A stretch of DNA of 64,000 nt from the NCBI GenBank assembly GCA_041690635.1, contig JAWLGZ010000004.1, forward strand, positions 248,001-312,000, read 5' to 3'. This DNA is from JAWLGZ01 sp041690635 (lineage in GTDB: Bacteria > Pseudomonadota > Gammaproteobacteria > Thiohalomonadales > Thiohalomonadaceae). Below the pieces are notes generated by a model, which worked only from the letters and a program-made list of their open reading frames with translations, was not told where the DNA came from and searched no databases. The position numbers and the translations under genes are program-made. This document shows, in pieces, positions 22,206-31,732 of the stretch (its first letter is position 1; each line of letters begins with the position of its first letter).

Positions 22206-23072
22206 ATGAGATTGCCGATGACTACGCTTCGCCTGCCTCCACTCCCGATCCTGATCCGCGGCACCACCCTGGTGATGACGCTGGCGGCGGCGTTCACACT
22301 GGCCCAGCTCACCTGGTACCTGGTTCCGGAGAGCGATACGGTGGGTGCCGTTACACCCCCACCGGTGATCTCCGTACCGGCCGCCGCTGAGCGCGGCGCG
22401 GCGCTGCTCGAGGTGGCCGAAATGCACCTGTTCGGTCGCCCACAGGCCGGTATCACCACCGCTGCCGCACCTATCGAGGCACCCGAAACCCGCCTCAACC
22501 TGACCCTCCGGGGCGTGATCGCGTCGAGAGAACTCCGGGCGATGGCCATCGTGGCAGACCCGCGCGGCGACGAACGGCCCTATCCGGTTGGGGCTGAGCT
22601 TCCCGGGGGGGCAGTACTGGTCGAGATCCACCCGGACCGTGTCATTCTACGCCGCGGCGGTCGCTACGAGGCGCTGCGCCTTCCCCGTGAGAGTGGGGTA
22701 ACGGCTGCCAGGCCGGCCGCAGCAGCCAGACCGACCGCCGCCTCCGCCGGCACAGTGGCGGTGAACCTTGCGGAGTTCCGGCAGCAGCTCCTGAACAATC
22801 CGGCCGACTTGGGTCGCCTCGCCAATGTGCAGCCGGTGATGGAAGCCGGTACACTCAAAGGCTATCGCATCGAACCGCGTCAGAACGCGGCGCTGCTGAC
22901 GCAAGCAGGATTGCGACCCGGCGATGTGGTTGTCGGTGTTAACGGCATTCCGCTGAACGATGCAGCCCGCATGGGCGATGTGCTCAAGCAGCTCTCCAGT
23001 GCCGGGCGCCTCGATGTGGAGGTTGAACGCGCCGGAAGAACTGAACGGATTGCCATCGACCTGGGCACTTGA
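22206..23072 (+). CDS. gspC: Type II secretion protein GspC (288 aa)
   Basis: GspC links the inner-membrane platform to the secretin. One N-terminal membrane segment (LIRGTTLVMTLAAAFTLAQLTWYL), the homology-region domain (LTLRGVIASRELRAMAIVA) that contacts GspD, an Ala-rich linker and a C-terminal PDZ domain (GYRIEP, LLTQAGLRPGDVVVGVNGIPL). ATG 22206 or 22218 both precede the membrane segment; upstream frame extension to 22098 is unlikely to be translated. It is the first gene of the operon that runs to 36355. Confidence 0.88.
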   Translation: MRLPMTTLRLPPLPILIRGTTLVMTLAAAFTLAQLTWYLVPESDTVGAVTPPPVISVPAAAERGAALLEVAEMHLFGRPQAGITTAAAPIEAPETRLNLTLRGVIASRELRAMAIVADPRGDERPYPVGAELPGGAVLVEIHPDRVILRRGGRYEALRLPRESGVTAARPAAAARPTAASAGTVAVNLAEFRQQLLNNPADLGRLANVQPVMEAGTLKGYRIEPRQNAALLTQAGLRPGDVVVGVNGIPLNDAARMGDVLKQLSSAGRLDVEVERAGRTERIAIDLGT

Positions 23073-23128
23073 CCTGAACACCGGCCGGCGGCATCCGGCC
23101 TGACACCCACAAGAAGAAAGGAATTGTC

Positions 23129-25096
23129 TTGACCGGACTCACCCGGAATCGGCTCCTTGTACATGTGCTGGGGTTTGCACTCTGGCTCGCCTTGCTGTTG
23201 CCCCTCCCTCCCGCTTCGGCCCAGCCGGTCACGCTCAATTTCAAGGAGGCAGATCTGCAGGCGGTGATCGCCACCGTGTCTGAGATCACCGGCACCAACT
23301 TCGTGATCGACCCGCGGGTCAAGGGCAAGGTGACCGTCATCTCGTCCGAGCCGATGGAGGCCGCGGCGATCTACGAGGTCTTCCTTTCCATTCTCAGCGT
23401 GCACGGTTTTGCCGCCGTACCCGGGGCCGACGGGGTGGTCAAGATCGTTCCAGAGGTGAACGCCCGCCAGTCGGCCATTCCCACCGTCAACGGCGTGCGG
23501 GAACCGGTCGGTGATCAGTACGTGACCCGGGTGATCAAGGTGGAGAACGTCGATGCGGCACAACTGGTCCCGCTGTTGCGCCCGCTGCTGCCGCAACAGG
23601 GCCACCTGGCGGCCTACCCTCCCGCCAATATGCTGATCGCGTCGGCCGAGGCGGCCAATATCCGGCGGCTTGCGGACATCATCACGCGCATTGACCGTGG
23701 CGGGCTCGACGAGTTCGAGGTGATTCGACTGGAGAACGCCTCGGCGACGGAGGTGGTCCGCATCCTCCAGACTATCCAGGGCGCCCGTCAGCAGACGGCC
23801 GCCGCCGCTCCCACGCTGGTCGCGGACGAGCGGACCAACAGCATCATCGTCACTGCACCGGCCGCGAGCCGCTTGCGCCTGCGCACACTTATCGCCCATC
23901 TTGATACCCCGCTGGACGCCGGCGGCAACACCGAGGTGATCTACCTGCGATACGCTAATGCGGTCCAGATCGCGGGGGTGCTCGGCGAGGTGAGCCGTTC
24001 GATGGCGGCCGACCTGGCGCAGACCGGTGATCCGCAACGCCCGATCGGCCAGGTGACCATCCAGGCGGAGGAGAGCACCAATGCCCTCGTCATCACCGCC
24101 CCGCCGGCGGTGATGGAGTCGCTGAAGGTGGTCATTCGGCAACTGGACATTCGCCGGGCCCAGGTGCTGGTGGAGGCGGTGATTGCCGAGGTTTCCAGCG
24201 ATACAGCCCGGGAACTTGGTGTGCAGTGGGCCTATGATGGCCAACGCGACGGACGACCTGTCGGCGTCGTCAATTTCGGTCGCTCCGGTTCAGGCCTGAC
24301 CGGCTTGCTAACCGATCCACCCAGTATCAGCGATGGCCTCAATCTAATCGTTGGCGATACCGATCAGACGGGGAGCCGCCGTTTCGGCGCGTTCATCCGT
24401 GCCCTGGCCGGTGATGCCGATACCAATATCCTCTCCACCCCAACTTTGGTAACCCTGGACAACCAGGAGGCGGAGATTGTGGTGGGCCAGAACGTCCCCT
24501 TCGTGACCGGTTCCTACGCCGCGACGGGCCAGGGGACCACACCGACCAACCCGTTCCAGACCATTGAGCGGCGTGACGTGGGTATCACTTTGCGCATCCG
24601 CCCGCAGATAAATGAGGGCGACGCGGTCAAACTCGACGTGGTCCAGGAGGTCTCAAGTGTACAGCCGGCGGTCTCCGGCGCCGCCGACCTCATCACCAAC
24701 AAGCGTTCCATCCGTACCACCGTACTGGTGGACGACGGCGATGTGCTGGTGCTCGGGGGGCTGATTGACGACCAGTTGCAGGAGGGTGTGCAGAAGGTAC
24801 CCGGGCTTGGCGACATACCGTTGCTCGGCCGGCTCTTCCGGTATGAAAACACCACAAAAACCAAGCGCAACCTCATGGTTTTTCTGCATCCGGTAATTCT
24901 GCGCAACTCGGAACAGAACGCAATGGTGACTGGTAGCAAGTACACCCAGATTCGGACGGAGCAGTTGCGGTTGCGCGAAAACGGTATCAGCCTGATGCGG
25001 GACGACGTCTCCCCGCTGATGCCGCCCTGGGATGAGGCACTCACTCTGCCACCGCCGTTGCCCGTGGACCCGGAGCCGTTACGCACCTCCCCATGA
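23129..25096 (+). CDS. gspD: Type II secretion secretin GspD (655 aa)
   Basis: Forms the outer-membrane gate. Signal peptide to PPASAQP, then N0 domain (VTLNFKEADLQAVI), N1-N3 repeats (VKVENVDAAQLVPLLRPLL and following), and the secretin barrel domain (VLVEAVIAEV to VFLHPVILR) with VPFVTGSY and the motif GLIDDQ. The start is TTG 23129, with AAGAAAGGAA 8 bp upstream and no ATG in a suitable place. The stop overlaps gspE (ATGA). The filamentous prophage in this genome has no secretin of its own and could use a host secretin like this one. Confidence 0.93.
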   Translation: MTGLTRNRLLVHVLGFALWLALLLPLPPASAQPVTLNFKEADLQAVIATVSEITGTNFVIDPRVKGKVTVISSEPMEAAAIYEVFLSILSVHGFAAVPGADGVVKIVPEVNARQSAIPTVNGVREPVGDQYVTRVIKVENVDAAQLVPLLRPLLPQQGHLAAYPPANMLIASAEAANIRRLADIITRIDRGGLDEFEVIRLENASATEVVRILQTIQGARQQTAAAAPTLVADERTNSIIVTAPAASRLRLRTLIAHLDTPLDAGGNTEVIYLRYANAVQIAGVLGEVSRSMAADLAQTGDPQRPIGQVTIQAEESTNALVITAPPAVMESLKVVIRQLDIRRAQVLVEAVIAEVSSDTARELGVQWAYDGQRDGRPVGVVNFGRSGSGLTGLLTDPPSISDGLNLIVGDTDQTGSRRFGAFIRALAGDADTNILSTPTLVTLDNQEAEIVVGQNVPFVTGSYAATGQGTTPTNPFQTIERRDVGITLRIRPQINEGDAVKLDVVQEVSSVQPAVSGAADLITNKRSIRTTVLVDDGDVLVLGGLIDDQLQEGVQKVPGLGDIPLLGRLFRYENTTKTKRNLMVFLHPVILRNSEQNAMVTGSKYTQIRTEQLRLRENGISLMRDDVSPLMPPWDEALTLPPPLPVDPEPLRTSP

Positions 25097-26592
25097 TGAT
25101 CGATTCCGCCGAAGCGCCGCCGACCGGTAGGCGCCTGCCGTTCGTCTTCGCCAAGCGCCACGGTGTGCTGATCACCCAGCCGGAAGAGCTCCGTCCCACG
25201 GTGTTCTACCGACCGGGGATCTCGCTCGACGCCCTCTCCGAGGTGCGGCGCTTCCTCGGTCGCCCGTTTCGGGCCGAGGCGGTAGCGGTCGAGCGCTTCG
25301 ATGCCCTGTTGCAGCAGACCTACGAGCGCACCTCCAACGATGCAATCGAGTTGATGGGCGACATCGGTGACGAACTCGACCTGGCCCACGCCGCCCAGGC
25401 GATCTCCGAACCGGAAGACCTGCTGGAGAGTGAGGATGACGCACCCATCATCCGTCTCATCAACGCACTGCTCACCGAGGCAGTGAAAGAGAACGCCTCC
25501 GACATCCATGTCGAGCCGTTCGAGCACGACCTGGTGGTCCGTTTCCGGGTGGACGGGGTGCTGCGCGAGGTGTTGCGGCCCAAGCGGGTTCTCGCCCCGC
25601 TGCTGGTGTCACGCATCAAGGTGATGGCGCGCCTCGACATCGCCGAGAAGCGACTGCCGCAGGATGGCCGCATCTCGCTGCGGGTGGCCGGCCGGCCGGT
25701 GGATGTACGTGTCTCAACCCTCCCGTCCGGGCACGGCGAACGGGTGGTGCTCCGCTTGCTGGACAAACAGGCCGGACGCCTGGATCTCCAACACCTCGGC
25801 ATGGCCGCTGCTACCCGCGATGCGATCGACCGGCTGATCCACGAGCCGCACGGCATCATCCTGGTCACCGGCCCCACCGGGTCGGGCAAGACCACCACCC
25901 TCTACGCCGCCCTGACCCGGCTCAACGACCGCAGCCGCAACATCATGACGGTCGAGGATCCCATCGAGTACTTTCTCGACGGGGTCGGCCAGACCCAGGT
26001 AAGCAGCAAGATCGACATGAGCTTCGCCCGCGGTCTGCGCGCCATCCTGCGCCAGGACCCGGACGTGGTGATGGTGGGCGAGATCCGCGACCTGGAGACG
26101 GTACAGATCGCCGTGCAGGCCTCCCTCACCGGTCACCTGGTACTCTCGACCCTGCACACCAACACGGCGGTTGGGGCGGTGACCCGCCTGCGCGACATGG
26201 GGGTGGAACCGTTCCTGCTCTCCTCGACGCTACGCGGGGTCCTGGCGCAGCGGCTGGTGCGGCTGCTCTGCCCCGAGTGTCGGCGGCCCTACACACCGGA
26301 TGCGACCGAGTGCCGCGTGCTCGGCGTCGATCCGGATGCGGCGCCGACCGTCTTTGAAGCCGAAGGCTGCCCCCACTGCAACCATCTCGGCTATCGGGGA
26401 CGCACCGGCATCTACGAACTGCTGCTGGTGGATGATCACCTGCGTACCCGCATCCACGACGGCGCCGGCGAACATGCCCTGGAGGCCTACGCGCGCAAAC
26501 ACACCCCGAGCATCCGCGAGGACGGGATGCGGCGGGTCCTGAGCGGTGAGACCTCCCTCGAGGAGGTGCTCCGGGTCACGCATGCGGATTAG
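25093..26592 (+). CDS. gspE: Type II secretion ATPase GspE (499 aa)
   Basis: Cytoplasmic hexameric ATPase that powers pseudopilus growth. N1E-type domain, then the catalytic core with Walker A GPTGSGKTTT (about 258-267), Asp box ILRQDPDVVMVGEIRD, Walker B and His box (GHLVLSTLHTN). A tetracysteine zinc motif LCPEC...CPHC lies at about 394-430, which separates GspE from PilT-type ATPases. The start overlaps the gspD stop. Confidence 0.95.
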   Translation: MMIDSAEAPPTGRRLPFVFAKRHGVLITQPEELRPTVFYRPGISLDALSEVRRFLGRPFRAEAVAVERFDALLQQTYERTSNDAIELMGDIGDELDLAHAAQAISEPEDLLESEDDAPIIRLINALLTEAVKENASDIHVEPFEHDLVVRFRVDGVLREVLRPKRVLAPLLVSRIKVMARLDIAEKRLPQDGRISLRVAGRPVDVRVSTLPSGHGERVVLRLLDKQAGRLDLQHLGMAAATRDAIDRLIHEPHGIILVTGPTGSGKTTTLYAALTRLNDRSRNIMTVEDPIEYFLDGVGQTQVSSKIDMSFARGLRAILRQDPDVVMVGEIRDLETVQIAVQASLTGHLVLSTLHTNTAVGAVTRLRDMGVEPFLLSSTLRGVLAQRLVRLLCPECRRPYTPDATECRVLGVDPDAAPTVFEAEGCPHCNHLGYRGRTGIYELLLVDDHLRTRIHDGAGEHALEAYARKHTPSIREDGMRRVLSGETSLEEVLRVTHAD

Positions 26593-26599
26593 ATAGCCA

Positions 26600-27814
26600 A
26601 TGGCTGCCTTCGAATACACCGTCCTCGATCCGAGCGGCCGTGAGCGCAAGGGGGTCCTCGAAGGGGACACACCGCGCCAGGTCCGCCAGCAACTGCGCGA
26701 ACAGGGGCTGATCCCACTGGCCGTCGAGGCGGTGGTCAAACGGGACAGCAAGGGACAACGCACCCGGCGTGGGGGACGTGGCGTCGGGGCCACCGACCTC
26801 GCCCTCTTCACCCGGCAGTTGGCGACACTGGTACGCTCCGGCACCCCGCTGGAGGAGTCGCTCCACACGGTGGCGCAGCAGACCGAGAAACCGCGCATCA
26901 AGAGCATGCTGCTCGCGGTACGCTCGCGGGTGCTGGAGGGGCACAGCCTGGCGGAGGGATTGAGGGATTTCCCCCACGCCTTTCCGGATCTCTATCGCGC
27001 GACGGTGGCCGCCGGCGAACAGTCCGGTCACCTGGAGGTGGTGCTCGAACGGCTGGCCGACTACACCGAGTCGCGGCAGCAGCTTCGGCAGAAGATCCAG
27101 CTCGCGCTCTTCTATCCGACCCTGCTGACCGGCATCGCCCTTCTTGTCACCGCCTTCCTCCTCACCTACGTGGTGCCGCAGGTGGTGCAGGTGTTCGAGA
27201 ACATGGGCCAGGCGCTGCCCTGGATTACCCGGGCCTTGATCGCCACCAGCGAGTTCCTGCGTGATTATGGAATCGGGTTGCTGCTTCTGCTGGCCGCAGC
27301 GGCGGGTGCTGCGGCGTGGCTGTTCCGCCGTCCGGCCATGCGGCACCGGCTTCACGGCTTCATTCACCGCCTACCCCTTGCCGGCCGTCTCATGCAGGGG
27401 CTCAATACGGCGCGCTTCGCCCGCACCTTCAGCATTCTCACCGCCAGCGGCGTTCCGGTGCTAGAGGGGCTGCGTATCTCTGCCGAGGTGCTCTCCAGTC
27501 TGCCCATGCGGCAGGCGGTGAACGAGGCGACCGAACGGGTACGCGAAGGCACCAGTCTGCAGGCGGCACTCTCGCGCAGCGGGCATTTTCCTCCCATGAC
27601 CCTGCACCTTATCGGCAGCGGGGAGGCAAGCGGAAAACTGGAGGCGATGCTGGAGCGGGCCGCGACCAACCAGGAGCGGGAGCTGGAGACCTCCATTGCC
27701 GCTCTCATGGGGGTGTTCGAGCCGCTACTCATTCTCGTCATGGGCGCCATCGTGCTCGTGATCGTCCTCGCCATTCTGCTGCCCATCTTTGATCTCAATC
27801 AGCTCGTTGCCTGA
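26600..27814 (+). CDS. gspF: Type II secretion inner-membrane platform protein GspF (404 aa)
   Basis: Two repeated T2SSF domains (about 70-195 and 275-395), with the signatures ALFTRQLATLVRSGTPLEE and ARTFSILTASGVPVLEG, and three membrane helices (LLTGIALLVTAFLLTYVVP, GIGLLLLLAAAAGAAAWL, LLILVMGAIVLVIVLAILLP). It anchors GspE. It begins 7 bp after gspE. In most operons gspG follows at once; here two other genes come first. Confidence 0.94.
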   Translation: MAAFEYTVLDPSGRERKGVLEGDTPRQVRQQLREQGLIPLAVEAVVKRDSKGQRTRRGGRGVGATDLALFTRQLATLVRSGTPLEESLHTVAQQTEKPRIKSMLLAVRSRVLEGHSLAEGLRDFPHAFPDLYRATVAAGEQSGHLEVVLERLADYTESRQQLRQKIQLALFYPTLLTGIALLVTAFLLTYVVPQVVQVFENMGQALPWITRALIATSEFLRDYGIGLLLLLAAAAGAAAWLFRRPAMRHRLHGFIHRLPLAGRLMQGLNTARFARTFSILTASGVPVLEGLRISAEVLSSLPMRQAVNEATERVREGTSLQAALSRSGHFPPMTLHLIGSGEASGKLEAMLERAATNQERELETSIAALMGVFEPLLILVMGAIVLVIVLAILLPIFDLNQLVA

Positions 27815-27890
27815 AGCCGTGACCGGCTCGTCAGACCGCTCCAGCCCCCCCGCCTAGAATCCGCTCCGGTCCATTCTCCGGAGGCACGGC

Positions 27891-28229
27891 GTGCCGCCCC
27901 GCATCCTTCTGTTGGCCCTGGCCGCCGGTGCCCTGGCGATTGCACGCCGAGGTGTACCCCCCGCGACCGGGAACTTCGGCGCCCGTGTTGCGGTGCGTCT
28001 TACCGATGGAGACGCCGACCCGGCCGCCGTGGTGGAGGTGTTCGAGGCGGCCACCGGCATCCGGTTCACCTATCTGCAGCCGACGGAGGGTGGCTGGCAC
28101 CTCTATGCCGCTTCCGGGCTGACGGGGCCGCAGGCGCTCGACGGCCTGATTAATCGCCTGGGCGGAACGCCCGGGGTGGCGGCGGCCAAAGCCGATGATG
28201 CTTTACACCGGTCAGCCGCCAACCCGTGA
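27891..28229 (+). CDS. Small secreted protein, possible stand-alone protease propeptide/inhibitor (112 aa)
   Basis: I do not recognise it by name. GTG 27891 follows GGAGGCACGGC and gives a hydrophobic N-terminus (ILLLALAAGALAIA) that could export it. The rest, VAVRLTDGDADPAAVV, TGIRFTYLQP, WHLYAASG, GLINRLGGTPGVAAAKADDA, has the strand-helix-strand-helix rhythm and the closing V..A..D of an I9-type subtilisin propeptide. The next gene, overlapping by 4 bp (GTGA), is a subtilisin-like protease. A chaperone or inhibitor role for that protease is my inference. Confidence 0.5.
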   Translation: MPPRILLLALAAGALAIARRGVPPATGNFGARVAVRLTDGDADPAAVVEVFEAATGIRFTYLQPTEGGWHLYAASGLTGPQALDGLINRLGGTPGVAAAKADDALHRSAANP

Positions 28230-30316
28230 ACCGCTGCCTGACACTCCTGCTCATCGCATTTTCGGTCGCCTCCGGTGCCACCGAGGCGGGCTGGAGCGAT
28301 CGCCTGATCGTGAAGCTGCGCCCGGGCGTGGTCGACCCGTCAGGCGAACGTTTGAGCCCGCAGGCGATCACCGCCCTCTCCACCCGCGCAGGATTCAATC
28401 TGGAGGTGGTCGCGCGGGCCTCCGAGCGGGTTTACGTGCTGCGCCTGCCGAAGCGGATGGAGTTGCCGTTGATGGCCGCCATTGCCCGCGGCGTCGCCGC
28501 CGCCGACGAGGTGGAGTACGCGGAACCCGACGCACGGCTAAGTCCGATGCGAACACCCGGCGACCCGCTGTACGGTCAGCAGTGGAACTATCATGCCGCG
28601 GTCTCGGTTCCGGGCGGCGCCAACCTGCCGGGGGCCTGGGAGGTGACCACCGGTGACCCGACGCTGGTGGTCGCGGTGGTCGATACCGGATGGCTGCCGC
28701 ACACTGATTTGGCCGGACGCGGGATTCCGGTCGCCGGCCAGCCCTACCCCTACGGCTATGACTTCATCAGTGACACATGGACCGCCAACGACGGCGGGGG
28801 ACGGGATGCGGACCCCCGGGATCCTGGCGACTGGGTGACCACCGCCGAGTCGAACAGCTACCCGGAGTGTGCTCGGAGCGACAGCTCGTGGCACGGCACC
28901 CACGTCACGGGGACCTTCGCCGCTGGTTCTGACAACGGCATCGGTGTGGCCGGAGTGGACTGGCAGGCCCGCATCCTGCCGGTGCGTGCCCTCGGCAAGT
29001 GCGGTGGCTTCACCTCCGATATCGCTGCGGCAATCCGCTGGGCCGCCGGCGGTGCGGTTCCGGGCGCCCCGGCAAATGCCCATCCGGCCCGGGTGATCAA
29101 TCTCAGTCTTGGCGGCTCGAGCAGTTGCCCGCAGACGCTGCAGGATGCGATCGATTTCGCCACATCCGCCGGGGCGGTGGTGGTGGCTGCGGCCGGCAAC
29201 GGCCCGGGGGATGTGGCCGATTTCACACCGGCCAACTGCACAGGGGCCATTGCCGTGGCAGCCGCCGATCGCGCCGGCTATCGCACCGGCTACACCAACA
29301 CCGGTACGGCGGTTGCGCTGACGGCACCCGGCGGCCGCTCACCGGCGAATCCGGAGGGGGTTCTCTCCCTGCTCGACGGCGGCACCCGATCACCCCTTCA
29401 CGACAACGCCTACGGCTATCACCTCGGTACCAGCATGGCCACACCGCACGTCAGCGGGACTGTCTCGCTCATGTTGGCAGCCCACGCGGCAGCCGGGGGT
29501 ACAACGCTGACCGCTGCGCAGGTCAGGGAGAAGCTGCGTGCCAGTGCACGGCCGTTTCCCGCCGGCTCCGGCTGTACCGCGAGCAGCTGCGGCGCCGGCC
29601 TGCTGGATGCCGCGGCGGCAGTACGGAGCGTCTCCACACCGCCGGTCGCCGATGCAGGCACAGACCAGCGGCTCAATCCGGGCGAGTGGTTGTTCCTGAA
29701 CGGCGGCGCGAGTACCGACGACGGCTCAATCGTGGCATATCAGTGGCGGCAGACCGACCTCTCGGGCGTGGAGGTGGCGCTTGCCGGCGCGGATACCCGG
29801 CAGGCCAAGGCGCTCATTCCCTCGGGCGCGCCCCTCGGCAGCCGACTGACCTTCAAACTGACGGTCACCGACGATGTCGGCCTTGCTGCCAGCGACAGCA
29901 CCGAGATCCGGATCGCCCAACCGCTCCTCGCGCCGATCGGCGACCGGGTGGTCGCGGTCGGCGAACGGCTCACATTCCGAATCACCGCCGTGCAGGGAAG
30001 TGTCTCGGCGCCGCTACTCAGTGTCATGGGACTCCCGGCCGGCGCGCGCTTCGACGACCAAGGAGATGGTACCGGATGGTTCGACTGGAAGCCCGCCAGC
30101 GCCGGAATCCACGAACTCACCTTTCTCATCTCCGACGGGGGTGACTCCGACAGCGAGCGGATCACCATCTCGGTGCTGAATCCACCCACCCCCAAGGCGA
30201 CCGAACCGACCGAGCCCACCCAGGCCTCCGGCGGGGGCGGCGCCCTCTCCCCGCTGCTTTTCCTCTCACTTCTCGCATGCGGGCTGCGCCGGACCGCTCG
30301 ATCCCATAAAATGTGA
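28226..30316 (+). CDS. Secreted subtilisin-like serine protease with GlyGly-CTERM tail (696 aa)
   Basis: Signal peptide (to about residue 22), I9-like prodomain (WSDRLIVKLRPG to VEYAEPDA, about 23-105), then the S8 catalytic domain with Asp in VVDTGW (about 152), His in HGTHVTG (about 223) and Ser in GTSMATPHVSG (about 402). A PKD-like domain (about 475-565, VADAGTDQRLNPGE) and an Ig-like domain (about 575-660) follow, then a Thr/Pro linker. The C-terminus has GGGGALSPLLFLSLLACGLRR, a Gly run, hydrophobic stretch and Arg pair, which fits the GlyGly-CTERM signal cut by rhombosortase. Start GTG 28226. It is the likely cargo of this secretion system. Confidence 0.9.
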   Translation: MNRCLTLLLIAFSVASGATEAGWSDRLIVKLRPGVVDPSGERLSPQAITALSTRAGFNLEVVARASERVYVLRLPKRMELPLMAAIARGVAAADEVEYAEPDARLSPMRTPGDPLYGQQWNYHAAVSVPGGANLPGAWEVTTGDPTLVVAVVDTGWLPHTDLAGRGIPVAGQPYPYGYDFISDTWTANDGGGRDADPRDPGDWVTTAESNSYPECARSDSSWHGTHVTGTFAAGSDNGIGVAGVDWQARILPVRALGKCGGFTSDIAAAIRWAAGGAVPGAPANAHPARVINLSLGGSSSCPQTLQDAIDFATSAGAVVVAAAGNGPGDVADFTPANCTGAIAVAAADRAGYRTGYTNTGTAVALTAPGGRSPANPEGVLSLLDGGTRSPLHDNAYGYHLGTSMATPHVSGTVSLMLAAHAAAGGTTLTAAQVREKLRASARPFPAGSGCTASSCGAGLLDAAAAVRSVSTPPVADAGTDQRLNPGEWLFLNGGASTDDGSIVAYQWRQTDLSGVEVALAGADTRQAKALIPSGAPLGSRLTFKLTVTDDVGLAASDSTEIRIAQPLLAPIGDRVVAVGERLTFRITAVQGSVSAPLLSVMGLPAGARFDDQGDGTGWFDWKPASAGIHELTFLISDGGDSDSERITISVLNPPTPKATEPTEPTQASGGGGALSPLLFLSLLACGLRRTARSHKM

Positions 30317-30400
30317 TGGCGTTTCCACAATCCGCGGGAGCGCGGCTTTGCACCACCGGTCTAACGGAACACGCCGCCATTCGTCCACGGGAGGAGTATC

Positions 30401-30838
30401 TTGAAAAGTACATTGCGCCAGGAGCGGGGTTTCACGCTGGTCGAAATCATGGTGGTGGTGGTAATCCTCGGCATCCTGGCGGCCATCGTGCTGCCGAAGG
30501 TGACGGACCGCCCCGATACCGCCCGCATCACCAAGGCCAAGCAGGATATCCGCACCCTGGAGAGCGCCCTGGGTCTCTACAAGCTCGACAACTTTACCTA
30601 TCCCACCACCGACCAGGGCCTGGAGGCGCTGGTGCGGCTGCCTGCCGGACAGCCGCAACCGCGCAACTGGAAGAGCAGCGGTTATGTGGATCGGCTGCCG
30701 AAGGACCCCTGGGGCAACGATTACCGTTACCTCAATCCCGGTGTCCACGGTGAGATCGACATCTTTACCTACGGTGCCGACGGGCGCGCCGGCGGCGACG
30801 GGTTGAACGCGGATATCGGCAACTGGAACCTCGACTGA
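30401..30838 (+). CDS. gspG: Type II secretion major pseudopilin GspG (145 aa)
   Basis: Prepilin peptidase site and N-methylation helix RGFTLVEIMVVVVILGILA (cut after Gly 11), then the GspG core with TARITKAKQDIRTLESAL and the C-terminal calcium site region (DPWGNDYRY, TYGADGRAGGDGLNADIGNW). Start TTG 30401, 7 bp after GGGAGGAG. It builds the pseudopilus. No prepilin peptidase (gspO) is in the window. Confidence 0.95.
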   Translation: MKSTLRQERGFTLVEIMVVVVILGILAAIVLPKVTDRPDTARITKAKQDIRTLESALGLYKLDNFTYPTTDQGLEALVRLPAGQPQPRNWKSSGYVDRLPKDPWGNDYRYLNPGVHGEIDIFTYGADGRAGGDGLNADIGNWNLD

Positions 30839-30857
30839 ACCTGGAAGAGGTTGAATT

Positions 30858-31355
30858 GTGCGCACCTCCTCCGGTTTCACACTGATCGAGTTGTTGGTGG
30901 CGCTGCTGATCATCGGGATCGTTGTCACGGCCGCCACCCTCTCCATCGGCAACAACGATGCGGAGCTGGAGGAGTCGGCACGGCGCCTGCAGGCGGTACT
31001 CGACCTCGCCGCGGACGAGGCGGTATTGCAGTCGCGGGACCTGGGGTTCTCTGTCACCGCCGAGGGTTACCGCTTTCTGGTGCGCGGGGACGAGGGCTGG
31101 CGCACTGTCAATGGCGATCCGCTGCTCCGCGAACGGTTTCTGCCCGAGGAGTTGCGCCTCGAACTCACCGTGGAGGGGTTGCCGGTAGCCCCGTCGGTGG
31201 ACGAAGAGGAGCAACCCACCCCCCAGGTGCTGCTCTTCTCCAGCGGCGAACGCACCCCCTTCGAGGCAACCCTTCGCCCCGCCCGCACCCCCTCCCCCGC
31301 CTGGCGTGTGACGGGCGAGCCGGTCGGCCGCATTTCGCTGGAGCCGGTGCGATGA
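30858..31355 (+). CDS. gspH: Minor pseudopilin GspH (165 aa)
   Basis: Prepilin motif SGFTLIELLVALLIIGIVV followed by a GspH-type globular domain (LGFSVTAEGYRFLVRGDEGW). Start GTG 30858 after GGAAGAGG. The stop overlaps gspI as ATGA. Confidence 0.9.
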   Translation: MRTSSGFTLIELLVALLIIGIVVTAATLSIGNNDAELEESARRLQAVLDLAADEAVLQSRDLGFSVTAEGYRFLVRGDEGWRTVNGDPLLRERFLPEELRLELTVEGLPVAPSVDEEEQPTPQVLLFSSGERTPFEATLRPARTPSPAWRVTGEPVGRISLEPVR

Positions 31356-31732
31356 GACGGTCGGGCGGGTTCACACTGCTGGAGGTGGTGATTGCACTGG
31401 CGGTGATCGCCATTGCGATGGGTGCACTCATCAAGAGCGGCACCCAGCACGCGCAGACCGCATCCTACCTGCGTGACCGCACCCTGGCGCACTGGGTGGC
31501 GATGAACCGGGTGGCGGAACTCCAGCTTGCCGAATCCTGGCCCGGAGTGGGCGAGAGCAACGGGCGAATCGAGATGGCCGGCCGGGAGTGGTGGTGGAGG
31601 GCGCGGGTCGAGGCGACCTTCGACGAGGACGTGCGCCGCCTTGAAGTGGAGGTGGCCCGGGGTGATGACGCAAAGGATGTGCTTACCCGATCGGTCGCCT
31701 TTCTTCCCCGCACAGGGGCGCCTGGCGGATGA
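31352..31732 (+). CDS. gspI: Minor pseudopilin GspI (126 aa)
   Basis: Prepilin motif GGFTLLEVVIALAVIAIAM and the GspI signature with TLAHWVAMNRVAELQL and GREWWWR. It initiates the pseudopilus tip with GspJ and GspK. Both ends overlap neighbours by 4 bp (ATGA), so the true start is ATG 31352, not the longer open frame. Confidence 0.92.
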   Translation: MRRSGGFTLLEVVIALAVIAIAMGALIKSGTQHAQTASYLRDRTLAHWVAMNRVAELQLAESWPGVGESNGRIEMAGREWWWRARVEATFDEDVRRLEVEVARGDDAKDVLTRSVAFLPRTGAPGG

